Source: an uncultured Verrucomicrobiales bacterium (GTDB lineage Bacteria > Verrucomicrobiota > Verrucomicrobiia > Verrucomicrobiales > DEV007). Taken from it: DNA of 64,000 bases. Positions 42,536 through 50,151 of this stretch are shown in pieces. The stretch's first letter is position 1; each line of letters starts with the position of its first letter. The position numbers and the translations under genes were made by a program. The notes beneath the pieces were generated by a model. That model did not search any database. It saw only the letters and a program-made list of their open reading frames with translations, and was not told the origin of the DNA. The stretch is taken from the NCBI GenBank assembly GCA_937891465.1, contig CALAHF010000017.1, positions 1 to 64,000 on the forward strand. The letters run 5' to 3'.

Positions 42536-43468
42536 CTTTGTCGCTTTATCCACCGGGATGATTTTCAGCACAAGAGGCCGATGATCGCTGGCGGTGTCCC
42601 ACTCTTCCCAGTGAAAAATATGGGATTCCTCGCGGCTAACCTCAGGTGAAATTCCTTTGCTCAACATAGCGAAATCGATTCGCGCATAAATGTCAGCCCA
42701 ACTCCAGTAATGGGTCCATTTGAAGCCGTATTGATCCTTTAGTCCGATCGCAGTCAAATAATCAGGTCGACCAAAGCGGCCCCGAATTTCACGAATTGGA
42801 TTTGCATCCTGAGTATCGTTAAGGTCACCAAACACAAGTAAATTGGCACCAGGCTCGGCTGCCAAAATTTTGTCGATGTGTTCACGCGCCAACTTTGCTT
42901 CGTTCAATCGCATGAGGCCCTGATCAACTCCATCGACTTCACGTTTTGATTTCAAGTGAAGCCCCACGAGCCGCAATCGGTAATTCGGATTCGGCATGAC
43001 GGTGCAATCGATAATTCCCCGCTGAAACGGCAGCAATTGATCACCAATCGTGTATTTCAAATCATCGCGTGAATGGTTCTCCACGATTGGAAACTTGGAG
43101 AGAATCGCCAGATTCCGCTCCCACCCGCTCTGGGCATGCAGAAGAAAGACGTGTGGTAAATCAAGCCCACCAGCCTTCAACCGAGCCTGCATATCGACCA
43201 AGTGCGGATCGTCTCCGATTTCGCTGACGCCCAAAATATCGGGCTGCATTTCCAGCAGACCCTCGATGAGCGGTTTGATTTCGCGCTCAGGCTTCCCTGC
43301 ATCTTTCTTAACTTCGCCATCGACCTTGCGATCCATTCCGAGATAATTTTTAAGATTGTAAGCAACAAAGGTAATCTGATCGGTGGTTTCAACCGACTTT
43401 TCCTGAGACAGCCCAACGGGGGAGACTAACGGACAGCAAAAAGCTGCCAAATAAATCGGCAGCTTCAT
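42533..43468 (-). CDS. Secreted endonuclease/exonuclease/phosphatase-family protein
   Basis: The 311-residue product has a signal peptide (MKLPIYLAAFCCPLVSPVGLS) and the EEP fold. Landmarks are ITFVAYNLKNYLG, DILGVSEIGDD with the metal Glu, GLHLKSKREV, NLLVFGDLNDTQDAN with the Asp-Asn pair, and ASDHRPLVLKI with the catalytic Asp-His. It would cleave phosphodiesters or phosphomonoesters outside the cytoplasm; the substrate is unknown. ATG 43468 gives the best signal peptide, and a GTG at 43507 is an alternative. It is followed on the same strand, upstream, by two tatA genes. Confidence 0.88.
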   Translation of the reverse strand: MKLPIYLAAFCCPLVSPVGLSQEKSVETTDQITFVAYNLKNYLGMDRKVDGEVKKDAGKPEREIKPLIEGLLEMQPDILGVSEIGDDPHLVDMQARLKAGGLDLPHVFLLHAQSGWERNLAILSKFPIVENHSRDDLKYTIGDQLLPFQRGIIDCTVMPNPNYRLRLVGLHLKSKREVDGVDQGLMRLNEAKLAREHIDKILAAEPGANLLVFGDLNDTQDANPIREIRGRFGRPDYLTAIGLKDQYGFKWTHYWSWADIYARIDFAMLSKGISPEVSREESHIFHWEEWDTASDHRPLVLKIIPVDKATK

Positions 43469-43534
43469 TGAAAAATTCAGGAGGGATAGAGAAGAGAAGT
43501 TTTTCACAATAAAAGGATCTCAATCGAAAGGTGA

Positions 43535-43807
43535 TCAATCCTGCTTTGCAGCAGGACGTGTTTCTTCTTCGTCGTCCGTGGTTTTCTTATCCCACTCTTT
43601 TTTCCCAACTTCTTCGCCAGCTTTGATTTCGGCCTCGAAGTCTTCTTTCGCCTTTTTGAACTCGCCCATTCCTTTGCCAACGCCACGCGCCAGTTCAGGA
43701 ATTTTCTTCGCGCCAAAAAGGAGAAGGATGACCAGAAAAATAACGATCAACTCAGGCCCACCAATGGGGCCGAGAAAAGCTAGAAAGGGGTCTGCTGTAG
43801 TGTTCAC
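43535..43807 (-). CDS. tatA: Twin-arginine translocase subunit TatA/E, copy 1
   Basis: The 90-residue protein has the TatA plan: a short N-terminal stretch ([10 protein letters not shown]), one helix ([22 protein letters not shown]) with the FGxxKxPE hinge, an amphipathic helix ([20 protein letters not shown]) and a charged tail. TatA forms the pore-like assembly that exports folded Tat substrates. The start codon is GTG at 43807. Copy 2 lies 45 bases upstream. Tat-type signals are seen here in the Gfo/Idh (47.3 kb) and DUF1552 (62.6 kb) proteins. No tatC is in the window. Confidence 0.93.
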   Translation of the reverse strand: MNTTADPFLAFLGPIGGPELIVIFLVILLLFGAKKIPELARGVGKGMGEFKKAKEDFEAEIKAGEEVGKKEWDKKTTDDEEETRPAAKQD

Positions 43808-43852
43808 GGTAAAAGGATAAGTTGGTGCTAGGTTGGATGCAAAGGGAAAGTT

Positions 43853-44035
43853 TTACGCCTTCGCCTCATCGCGGGCGGTCTGGATTTCATCTTCCAGCTC
43901 TCGTTTTCCCTGTTTGAATTCATTTAGACCTTGCCCAAGGCTACGGGCAAATGCCGGGATCTTTTTCGCGCCAAAGAGGAGCAAAATGACGAAAGCGATA
44001 ATAAGGAGTTCCTGTGTTCCGATGGGGCCGAGCAT
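43853..44035 (-). CDS. tatA: Twin-arginine translocase subunit TatA/E, copy 2
   Basis: The 60-residue protein begins MLGPIGTQELLIIAFVILLL, continues with the FGAKKIPAFARSLGQG hinge and amphipathic helix, and ends in a short charged tail. It is a shorter paralogue of the downstream gene, sharing the FGAKKIP hinge. Tandem tatA-like genes are common in this group and may give TatA and TatB-like roles; with only this window the split of roles is unknown. Same strand and probably the same operon as copy 1. It starts at ATG 44035. Confidence 0.92.
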   Translation of the reverse strand: MLGPIGTQELLIIAFVILLLFGAKKIPAFARSLGQGLNEFKQGKRELEDEIQTARDEAKA

Positions 44036-44362
44036 AATAATAGTGGGTTAATTTTTGTGACCCCATATCCTGCGTTCGATGACGGTTTTCACAATGCGCG
44101 CATGCCTGTGGCGCAAATCAGGGACCGCAGATGTGTGATCACGATTTTTCAATTTCGGAATTTCTAACGAGAATTGTGACTAAAAGCGATCTCATGAGCG
44201 TCTCAAGGCCTGAACTTTGTTTAAGCAACCAAGTATAGCAGAAATCCCCCTCTGTGTTTTGTGGTAAGAAGCCGAATCATGAAAATGATTCGGCTTTTGC
44301 CTTTTAGGCGATTCAATTGTAACGTTTATGAGCTGCTCGGGCCGCTTTACTTCTTTTTGAAA
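44036..44362. other. Divergent intergenic region with a stranded terminator hairpin
   Basis: A 327-base gap lies between tatA copy 2 (leftward) and the L,D-transpeptidase gene (rightward). No frame of note is present except the weak upstream extension of the transpeptidase frame. It contains a strong rightward hairpin at 44269-44300, so part of it may be transcribed as a short RNA or leader. Confidence 0.5.
44269..44300 (+). terminator. Strong hairpin with T-tract upstream of the transpeptidase gene (attenuator or sRNA end)
   Basis: AAGCCGAATCAT, tetraloop GAAA, ATGATTCGGCTT then TT: a perfect 12-bp stem followed by TTGCCTTTT. It lies about 65 bases before the chosen ATG 44363 and has no gene upstream on its strand. 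Confidence 0.75.
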
Positions 44363-45991
44363 ATGTCAGGATTTCCTCCAAAATCACTACCCCTTCTCGC
44401 TTTGGTCGCATCGATTCTATCAATTGTCGCGATGAAACCGGCAGCTGCTCAAGGTGATCTCAAAGCGGCGATCAAGACCAAATTATCCAGCGAAGGAGGA
44501 CCTCTTGCCGATTGGTATAAAAAGCGCAATTACGAGCCGGTCTGGGACGGCAATCAGATTCAGGCGCTGGCCGAATTTCTTCGTAAATTGGACGCCCATG
44601 GTCTTCGTCCCGAGCTTTTCCGCCTCGCCGAATGGGAAACCACTTGGCTGAATCCTCCCCGAGATTCAGCAGGAAGAGCAGATGTTGAGATTGGGAGTTC
44701 GCACCTTGCGCTCTTCGCAATCCAAAGCCTCGCTTACGGATTTGTTGATCCCACGACCGTGCACCCAAAATGGAAAGCGATCCCTCGAGGCGTTTCAGCC
44801 TATCGTTTTCTCGAAGAAGCCTTGAAACAGTCGCCGAGGCGTTTCGCTCCCTATCTTGAAGACTTGGCCGCACCGACCGATACTCGTTATGACAATCTAG
44901 TTCAAACATTGGATCGTTATCGAAAAATCGGAAGTTACGGAGGCTGGAAGCCACTTCCTTCCACAGCACGACCGGTCAGTCCGGGAGAGCCGTATCCGAG
45001 CCTGGCTCTTCTGCGCGCCCGTCTAAAGGCGGAGGGCGACTTGAACGTCAACGCTGAAAAGACCCGCTCAAAGGTCCTCGATGGAGAAACCGCCACTGCC
45101 TTGAAATCGTTTCAATTCCGCCATGGAATCGAGCCTGACGCAGTCATCGGGCCCTCGACGCTAACCGAATTGAACGCGCCGACTCAGGCACGAATTGACT
45201 CACTCATCATCAATATCGACCGCCTTCGTTGGATGCCACGCGACTACGAGCAATCCGAACGCCTTGAGGCAAATATTGGCGAAGGAGTTCTGCGCCTGCT
45301 CTCAAATCGTCGTTCCGTCACCTCAATGCCAATCATTGTGGGGAAAAAAAGCACCACTCAAACTCCCGTTTTTCACGGCGATGTTAAATACCTCATCTTT
45401 CGGCCTTACTGGAACATTCCGCTTTCGATCGCGAAAGACGAGTTGGTTCCGGCAGCGCTGTCCAACCCCGCTTACATGGCGAAAAACAACTATGAAATCG
45501 TGAACGGATATGGTGACGGGCTCGACCAAACTTTACCCGCTTCTGCCGAAAATTTGAATAAAGTCGCCGCGGGAACACTCCGCATGCGTCAGGCAACCGG
45601 CCCTGAAAATGCTCTGGGGTTGGTCAAATTCATCTTTCCGAACGACAGCGCCGTTTACCTACACGACACGCCTGATCACTCTCTCTTTGAGCGGACCGAT
45701 CGAGATTTCAGTCACGGATGCGTGCGCGTTTCACGGCCTGCTGATTTGGCAGAGTTATTACTCAGACGCAATGGCGGCTGGGACATCAATTCCGTCGAGA
45801 CAGCGATGAATGACGCCTCGAACCCCAATCACCGAGTCGATTTTTCCACCGCTGTTCCCGTTTTCCTCGTTTATTGGACCAGCACAATCATGGACGACAG
45901 CCGCGTTCGTTTTGATCAAGACATCTATGGTCACGACGCCGTGATGCGCGAAAAGTTTGGCCTCGAACAAGCCGCGATCTTTCGTCAATAA
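44363..45991 (+). CDS. Periplasmic L,D-transpeptidase (YcbB/LdtD-like)
   Basis: The 542-residue protein has a signal peptide (LALVASILSIVAMKPAAA), an N-terminal scaffold domain, a peptidoglycan-binding motif (VLDGETATALKSFQFRHGIE, about residues 235-260) and a C-terminal YkuD domain. The catalytic signature is HDTPDHSLFERTDRDFSHGC, with Cys453 and VRVSRPADLAEL after it. It would make 3-3 crosslinks in peptidoglycan or attach lipoprotein to it. An ATG at 44261 would place a strong terminator inside the gene, so ATG 44363 is chosen. It ends just before a hairpin overlapping the next start. Confidence 0.92.
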   Translation: MSGFPPKSLPLLALVASILSIVAMKPAAAQGDLKAAIKTKLSSEGGPLADWYKKRNYEPVWDGNQIQALAEFLRKLDAHGLRPELFRLAEWETTWLNPPRDSAGRADVEIGSSHLALFAIQSLAYGFVDPTTVHPKWKAIPRGVSAYRFLEEALKQSPRRFAPYLEDLAAPTDTRYDNLVQTLDRYRKIGSYGGWKPLPSTARPVSPGEPYPSLALLRARLKAEGDLNVNAEKTRSKVLDGETATALKSFQFRHGIEPDAVIGPSTLTELNAPTQARIDSLIINIDRLRWMPRDYEQSERLEANIGEGVLRLLSNRRSVTSMPIIVGKKSTTQTPVFHGDVKYLIFRPYWNIPLSIAKDELVPAALSNPAYMAKNNYEIVNGYGDGLDQTLPASAENLNKVAAGTLRMRQATGPENALGLVKFIFPNDSAVYLHDTPDHSLFERTDRDFSHGCVRVSRPADLAELLLRRNGGWDINSVETAMNDASNPNHRVDFSTAVPVFLVYWTSTIMDDSRVRFDQDIYGHDAVMREKFGLEQAAIFRQ

Positions 45992-46029
45992 ACGACTCGG
46001 TTAGATTCGAAGACCGCAACTTTTGCCGA

Positions 46030-46080
46030 AGCGGACGTTTAATAGGAAATGAAGATCCTATTCACGTCCGCTCTTTTTTT
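46030..46080 (+). terminator. Terminator-like hairpin overlapping the start codon of the next gene
   Basis: AGCGGACGTTTAATAGGA (46030-46047) pairs with TCCTATTCACGTCCGCT (46056-46072) with one bulge, followed by seven T. The ATG of the serine hydrolase (46049) sits in the loop. It can terminate the transpeptidase transcript or hide the next start. Confidence 0.75.
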
Positions 46081-47184
46081 GGCAACAATCGCCGCATTCG
46101 GTCAGGAAAAAACCGCCGAACAGTTCAAACATCTCGATAAAAATGGCGACGAAAAGCTAACCGTAGAAGAAGCTCCGGAGCGCGCTCGATTGATTCGAGC
46201 CGCAGATGCCGATAAAAGCGGCGACGCGACCCTGGCGGAGATCGCAGCGATTCTGAAACTGGGATTGAGGAGGACACAACCTGATCCGAACACTCCTCCT
46301 TCGACAACGGTCGCTGAGAAATTTCCAGAAGACGCCCTTTTTACAAAGACCTCCTGCCAGCGAGCCGCCCAATATTCCGATGAAGCAAACGGGCATGCAG
46401 TTGTCGTGATGCATCGGGGAAAGATACTCTTCGAACACTACGCGAACCGTTGGTCCGCTGAAAAACCACATCGCCTCGCCAGTGGCACGAAAAGTTTCTC
46501 GGGGGCAATGCTCGCGGCCGCTGTGAAAGACGGACTACTCACACTGGACGAGCCAGTTTCAAAAACGATCACTGAATGGAAAACGGACGAAAAACTCGCG
46601 GTGATTACCATTCAGGATTTACTGAGTCTGACCAGCGGAATTCATCCGGGAACCGTCGGAAAAGTGCCTGCCTACGCCGAGTCCATCGTACAAAAACGCC
46701 AAAAAAAACTCCCGGAGAAAAATTCTCCTATGGTCCTGCGCCGTTTCAGGTTTTCGGGGAAATCATGCGCCGAAAGCTCGATGGTACGGATCCACTCGCC
46801 TATCTTAAAAACGAAATCCTCGATCCCATTGGCATGGAAATCGGTTTTTGGAATCGAGGCTCCGATACCCATCCCCAGCTTCCGTCCGGTGCGCACATTA
46901 AAGCGACCGAATGGATCAAATTTGGAGAATTTTTGAGAACTGACAACGGGAATGTCCTCGACAAGAAAACGGGGGCAGCCTGCATCAAAGGCTCAACCGC
47001 GAACCCACGATACGGCATAGCATTCTGGCTTCTCGAAGAGGGCTTTATGGCTGCAGGCGCAGGAAAACAAAAGCTCTATGTTCTCCCTGAGAAAGAAATG
47101 GTCGTGGTGCGATTCGGTGAAACAAAAGGCCAGCAGTTCAAAGATGACGTATTTCTGAAACGACTTTTACCGACTGAAAAATAG
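46049..47184 (+). pseudogene. EF-hand serine beta-lactamase-like hydrolase, frame changes at an A8 run
   Basis: The N-terminal frame has a signal peptide (MKILFTSALFLATIAAFG), two EF-hand loops (DKNGDEKLTVEE, DADKSGDATLAE), and the serine-hydrolase motif SGTKSFSGAM with SxxK. It then runs out of sense after KRQKK. The -1 frame continues with TPGEKFSYGPAPFQVFGEIM, the Tyr motif and the rest of the domain, to TAA at 47184. The join lies at A8 (46701-46708), five bases before a hairpin GGAGAA-AAA-TTCTCC. Joined, about 378 residues of a class C beta-lactamase/DD-peptidase-like enzyme result. It may be a real frameshift, a sequencing indel or programmed slippage. Confidence 0.8.
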
Positions 47185-47275
47185 CACGTTTAGAGGCTGG
47201 TAAGGGACTTTCATCCTGTTAAACTTTACGTTCTAAAATCGATAAAAATTGTAACTAGAATTCGATCCAAACATT

Positions 47276-48625
47276 ATGAATCAAAATTCCCGCCGAACTT
47301 TCATCAAAGGCGCGACCGCTGCAGCTGTCGTTGGCCCGAACATCATTATCAACACTCCCGGAATCGCCGCGCCAAGTGAGCGACTTACCGTTGGATTCAT
47401 CGGAGTCGGAGGTCGCGGTTTCAATAACCTTGATGGCCTTAAAAATCACGGCGACACGCAGGTATTGGCCGTCTGTGATGTCGACAAACTTCACTACGGA
47501 AAAAACGTAAAACGAGGCGGAAAAGCCTACGGTCGCGATGCGGCAAAAATGCACGTTGAAACGCATTACTCAAAAGAAGGACGCGAATACAAAGGCTGCG
47601 ACACCTACGCAGACTACCGCGAGATTTGCGCTCGTGAAGATATCGATGCGATTGCCGTTTCCACCCCCGATCACTGGCACGCTCTCGCAACCCTCGAAGC
47701 GCTCAACAACGGCAAAGACGTTTATTGCGAGAAGCCTGTGACTCACTGGTTTCACGAAGGCCAACTCGTTTACAAAAAAGTCGCCGAGAAAAAAGCCATC
47801 TTTCAAACCGGTTCGCAGCAGCGCTCCGATAAGAAGTTTTATCAGGCCGTCAAACTGGTTCAAAACGGCGTTCTTGGAAAACTCAGCGATGTGAAAGTCG
47901 GTCTGCCAAAAGGTCACAACGATCCTCAGGGCGACATTGAAGACCACAACGTGCCTGAGAACCAGGATTACGATTTCTGGACTGGGCCTGCGAAGAAGCT
48001 GCCTTACATGCGCGCAACGAATCACTGGAATTGGCGCTGGCTCACCAACACCGGCGGCGGACAACTCATGGACTGGATTGGTCATCACCAGGACATCAAC
48101 GCCTGGGCGCTCGACGTTCAAAAAAGCGGCCCGCTTACAGTGCAAGTCGCAAAGTGGGTCATGCCAACTGGGACTGACATTTACGACTGCCCAGTCGATT
48201 ACGATGTTCACTGCGAATACGAAGGCGGCATCAAAGTTTCCATCGGTAATGTAAATCCAATGGGCACCAAGTGGACCGGCGAAAATGGCTGGATTCACGT
48301 GACACGCGGCAAGATCACCGCTTCAAACGAAGCGTGGTTGGCAGATGATTTCAATGCAGGCGACAAAGAACCTTATGAAGGCGGCCTTACCGCGAATCAC
48401 CACCGGAACTTCATAGATTCCTGCAAATCTCGGAAAGAAGCGATCGCTCCGGCAGAGAATGCACATCGCTCCATCACACCGGGCCACATTGCCTATGTTT
48501 CGGCGGCTTTGGGCAACAAGAAACTCCACTGGGACGCTGCAAAAGAAGAGATCGTCGCCGATGCAGAAGCACAGAAATTGCTTCTGCGCACAGATTATCG
48601 CAGCCCTTGGGAGCTGAAGGCGTAA
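47276..48625 (+). CDS. Tat-exported Gfo/Idh/MocA-family oxidoreductase
   Basis: The 449-residue protein begins with a twin-arginine signal (RRTFIKGATAAAVV) and the Rossmann motif VGFIGVGGRGFNNL. AVSTPDHWHALATLEALN and DVYCEKPVTHWFHEG follow, then GQLMDWIGHHQDINAWAL with the catalytic Asp/His and the end LLRTDYRSPWEL. It is typical of the large secreted Gfo/Idh group of Verrucomicrobia and Planctomycetes, which oxidise glycosides or sugars with NAD(P) tightly bound. Export would run through Tat; tatA genes lie at 43.5 kb. A strong terminator follows. Confidence 0.93.
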   Translation: MNQNSRRTFIKGATAAAVVGPNIIINTPGIAAPSERLTVGFIGVGGRGFNNLDGLKNHGDTQVLAVCDVDKLHYGKNVKRGGKAYGRDAAKMHVETHYSKEGREYKGCDTYADYREICAREDIDAIAVSTPDHWHALATLEALNNGKDVYCEKPVTHWFHEGQLVYKKVAEKKAIFQTGSQQRSDKKFYQAVKLVQNGVLGKLSDVKVGLPKGHNDPQGDIEDHNVPENQDYDFWTGPAKKLPYMRATNHWNWRWLTNTGGGQLMDWIGHHQDINAWALDVQKSGPLTVQVAKWVMPTGTDIYDCPVDYDVHCEYEGGIKVSIGNVNPMGTKWTGENGWIHVTRGKITASNEAWLADDFNAGDKEPYEGGLTANHHRNFIDSCKSRKEAIAPAENAHRSITPGHIAYVSAALGNKKLHWDAAKEEIVADAEAQKLLLRTDYRSPWELKA

Positions 48626-48639
48626 TCTGAACTTATTTC

Positions 48640-48678
48640 AAAAAACGTCGCTCGGAGAAATTCGGGCGACGTTTTTTT
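48640..48678 (+). terminator. Bidirectional terminator between Gfo/Idh and FIST genes
   Basis: AAAAAACGTCGC, partly paired interior, GCGACGTTTTTTT: a long stem flanked by A- and T-runs, placed between convergent genes. Confidence 0.88.
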
Positions 48679-48693
48679 GCGCCCGAATCCGAC

Positions 48694-49896
48694 CTACGGG
48701 TTCAAAAACAAAACCGAGGACGCTGTGTAGCCGTGCACAGAATTTTGCCCTCCAACCGGTCCAATTTCTCCATTACAGAAAAATCCGCTGATGGGCACCT
48801 TTCCGAACACGTCTTCGAAAATCGATGCATCATGATTGGGCTCTTCGAACAATCGAACTCCTCTCCCCGCGCAGGTAAACATCAACGCTCCAAATGGCTC
48901 TCCGAATTCCTCCTGCGCATCTCGACAGGCAATTCGCAAATCTTCATCGGCTGAATCCTTGTCCCGCACTTGAAATTGCATCGTCTGGCCTACCCGAGGC
49001 AATGCCCCGATCGCAACCACACCGGCATTGGGATCGCCGCCGATGATGTTTCGGACAAGAAAATCCCCACGTTTAAAATCATCAACGTATTCAGAAATCG
49101 CGAGACCTGCGAAAATATTTCCGCGAGCTTCCAATCGTTCGTCTTCATCAAGCGATTCATACGTTTCCTCCAATACCTGATACGCCTCTCGCCCACCAAT
49201 TTGAAGCAGCACATTTTGATCAACGCCGGTAATCGTATACGGCTCGCCGATCGGACGGCACCCCTGGCTGACAACCCCGCCGAACTTCACGCCTCCTCGA
49301 AAATTTACGGCCATCATTGCCGCGTCTAAAACTCCCTTTTCGGTGAAAAGAAAAATGTCCTCCGAGTCCGGCCCACCACTCGCCAGTCCGCCAAAACAAG
49401 GTATGTCTGGATACGCCGTGTTCCACCCCTGCAGCCACGAATCAGTGCTCATGCGTGTCGGATCGCCCATCGTCAGCCAACCGCCATTTTTATCACCGTT
49501 CATTTTCAAACCGGTAATTGCTTGCCACGGCGTGCCTAATTCCGCGTCCGCAAAATCTTCTTCAGTCAGCGGAGCACAAGTAATTTCCGTATTCGGAAGC
49601 CGCAAGAAAAGCAGCGACATTCCACTGACATTTTCATCTTCCTGCCCCACACCAACCAGCCCGTATCCTGAGCAACCGACCACTTTCGGAGCGTGCCCGT
49701 CGATTTGAACGATTTCAGAAAATTCCTTCAAATGGTGCTCCCAATCCGAACTCACGAACGCAAAAACAATATCAGGAGCTCCGCCCAATCGACTCCGCGC
49801 AGCTGTAACCGCTTGCATCACCACGTCCTCATCAAACGTGGTTCGGATCAAACATGACGTCGCCTGATTGGATTCTAAATCGATCTCGTTCTGCAT
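48694..49896 (-). CDS. FIST-domain sensory protein
   Basis: The 400-residue protein has FIST_N (IVFAFVSSDWEHHLKEF, KVVGCSGYGLVG, FGGLASGG) and FIST_C (EYVDDFKRGDFLVRNIIGGD, ALMFTCAGRGVRLFEEPNHD, GFFCNGEIGPVGGQNSVHGY), a pair thought to bind small ligands such as amino acids. Many FIST proteins are coupled to signalling domains; this one is stand-alone and appears complete. It is probably cytoplasmic. It converges with the Gfo/Idh gene. Its ATG is at 49896, and a palindrome cluster begins about 65 bases upstream. Confidence 0.9.
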   Translation of the reverse strand: MQNEIDLESNQATSCLIRTTFDEDVVMQAVTAARSRLGGAPDIVFAFVSSDWEHHLKEFSEIVQIDGHAPKVVGCSGYGLVGVGQEDENVSGMSLLFLRLPNTEITCAPLTEEDFADAELGTPWQAITGLKMNGDKNGGWLTMGDPTRMSTDSWLQGWNTAYPDIPCFGGLASGGPDSEDIFLFTEKGVLDAAMMAVNFRGGVKFGGVVSQGCRPIGEPYTITGVDQNVLLQIGGREAYQVLEETYESLDEDERLEARGNIFAGLAISEYVDDFKRGDFLVRNIIGGDPNAGVVAIGALPRVGQTMQFQVRDKDSADEDLRIACRDAQEEFGEPFGALMFTCAGRGVRLFEEPNHDASIFEDVFGKVPISGFFCNGEIGPVGGQNSVHGYTASSVLFLNP

Positions 49897-49960
49897 TGCT
49901 TCGTGTCCCCATCCTATTTCAGAATCGCCTCGCGAGCAAAGCAGATTCGCTTTTGCTTTT

Positions 49961-50139
49961 CACGATCCAACAGGGCGACAAGCTGGCTTGCCAGCGGTCT
50001 GAGGATTCCGCGACAGCGGGACCGGAAGATAGCCCTAATACGAACCAATAGGGTCTGTTCGACGAATCAACCCTGTTCGATCGAAAGCATCGCACGAATC
50101 AATAGGGTTCGATCGTTGAACATACCCTATTGATTCGTG
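49961..50139. repeat. Dispersed palindrome family, copy J (cluster of units)
   Basis: A lone half-site CACGATCCAACAGGG (49961-49975) is followed by unit 2 (50041-50084: CGAACCAATAGGGT with GAATCAACCCTGTTCGATCG). Unit 3 has perfect 15-bp arms, ACGAATCAATAGGGT (50094-50108) and ACCCTATTGATTCGT (50124-50138), with a 15-base loop. The last ends 13 bases before the ATG of the PDZ/HEAT gene. Confidence 0.92.
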
Positions 50140-50151
50140 TAAAATCCATAC

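Noticed and set aside
44261..44362. Longer L,D-transpeptidase start at ATG 44261
   Set aside because: It would put a perfect terminator hairpin inside the gene and spoil the signal peptide; ATG 44363 gives a normal one.
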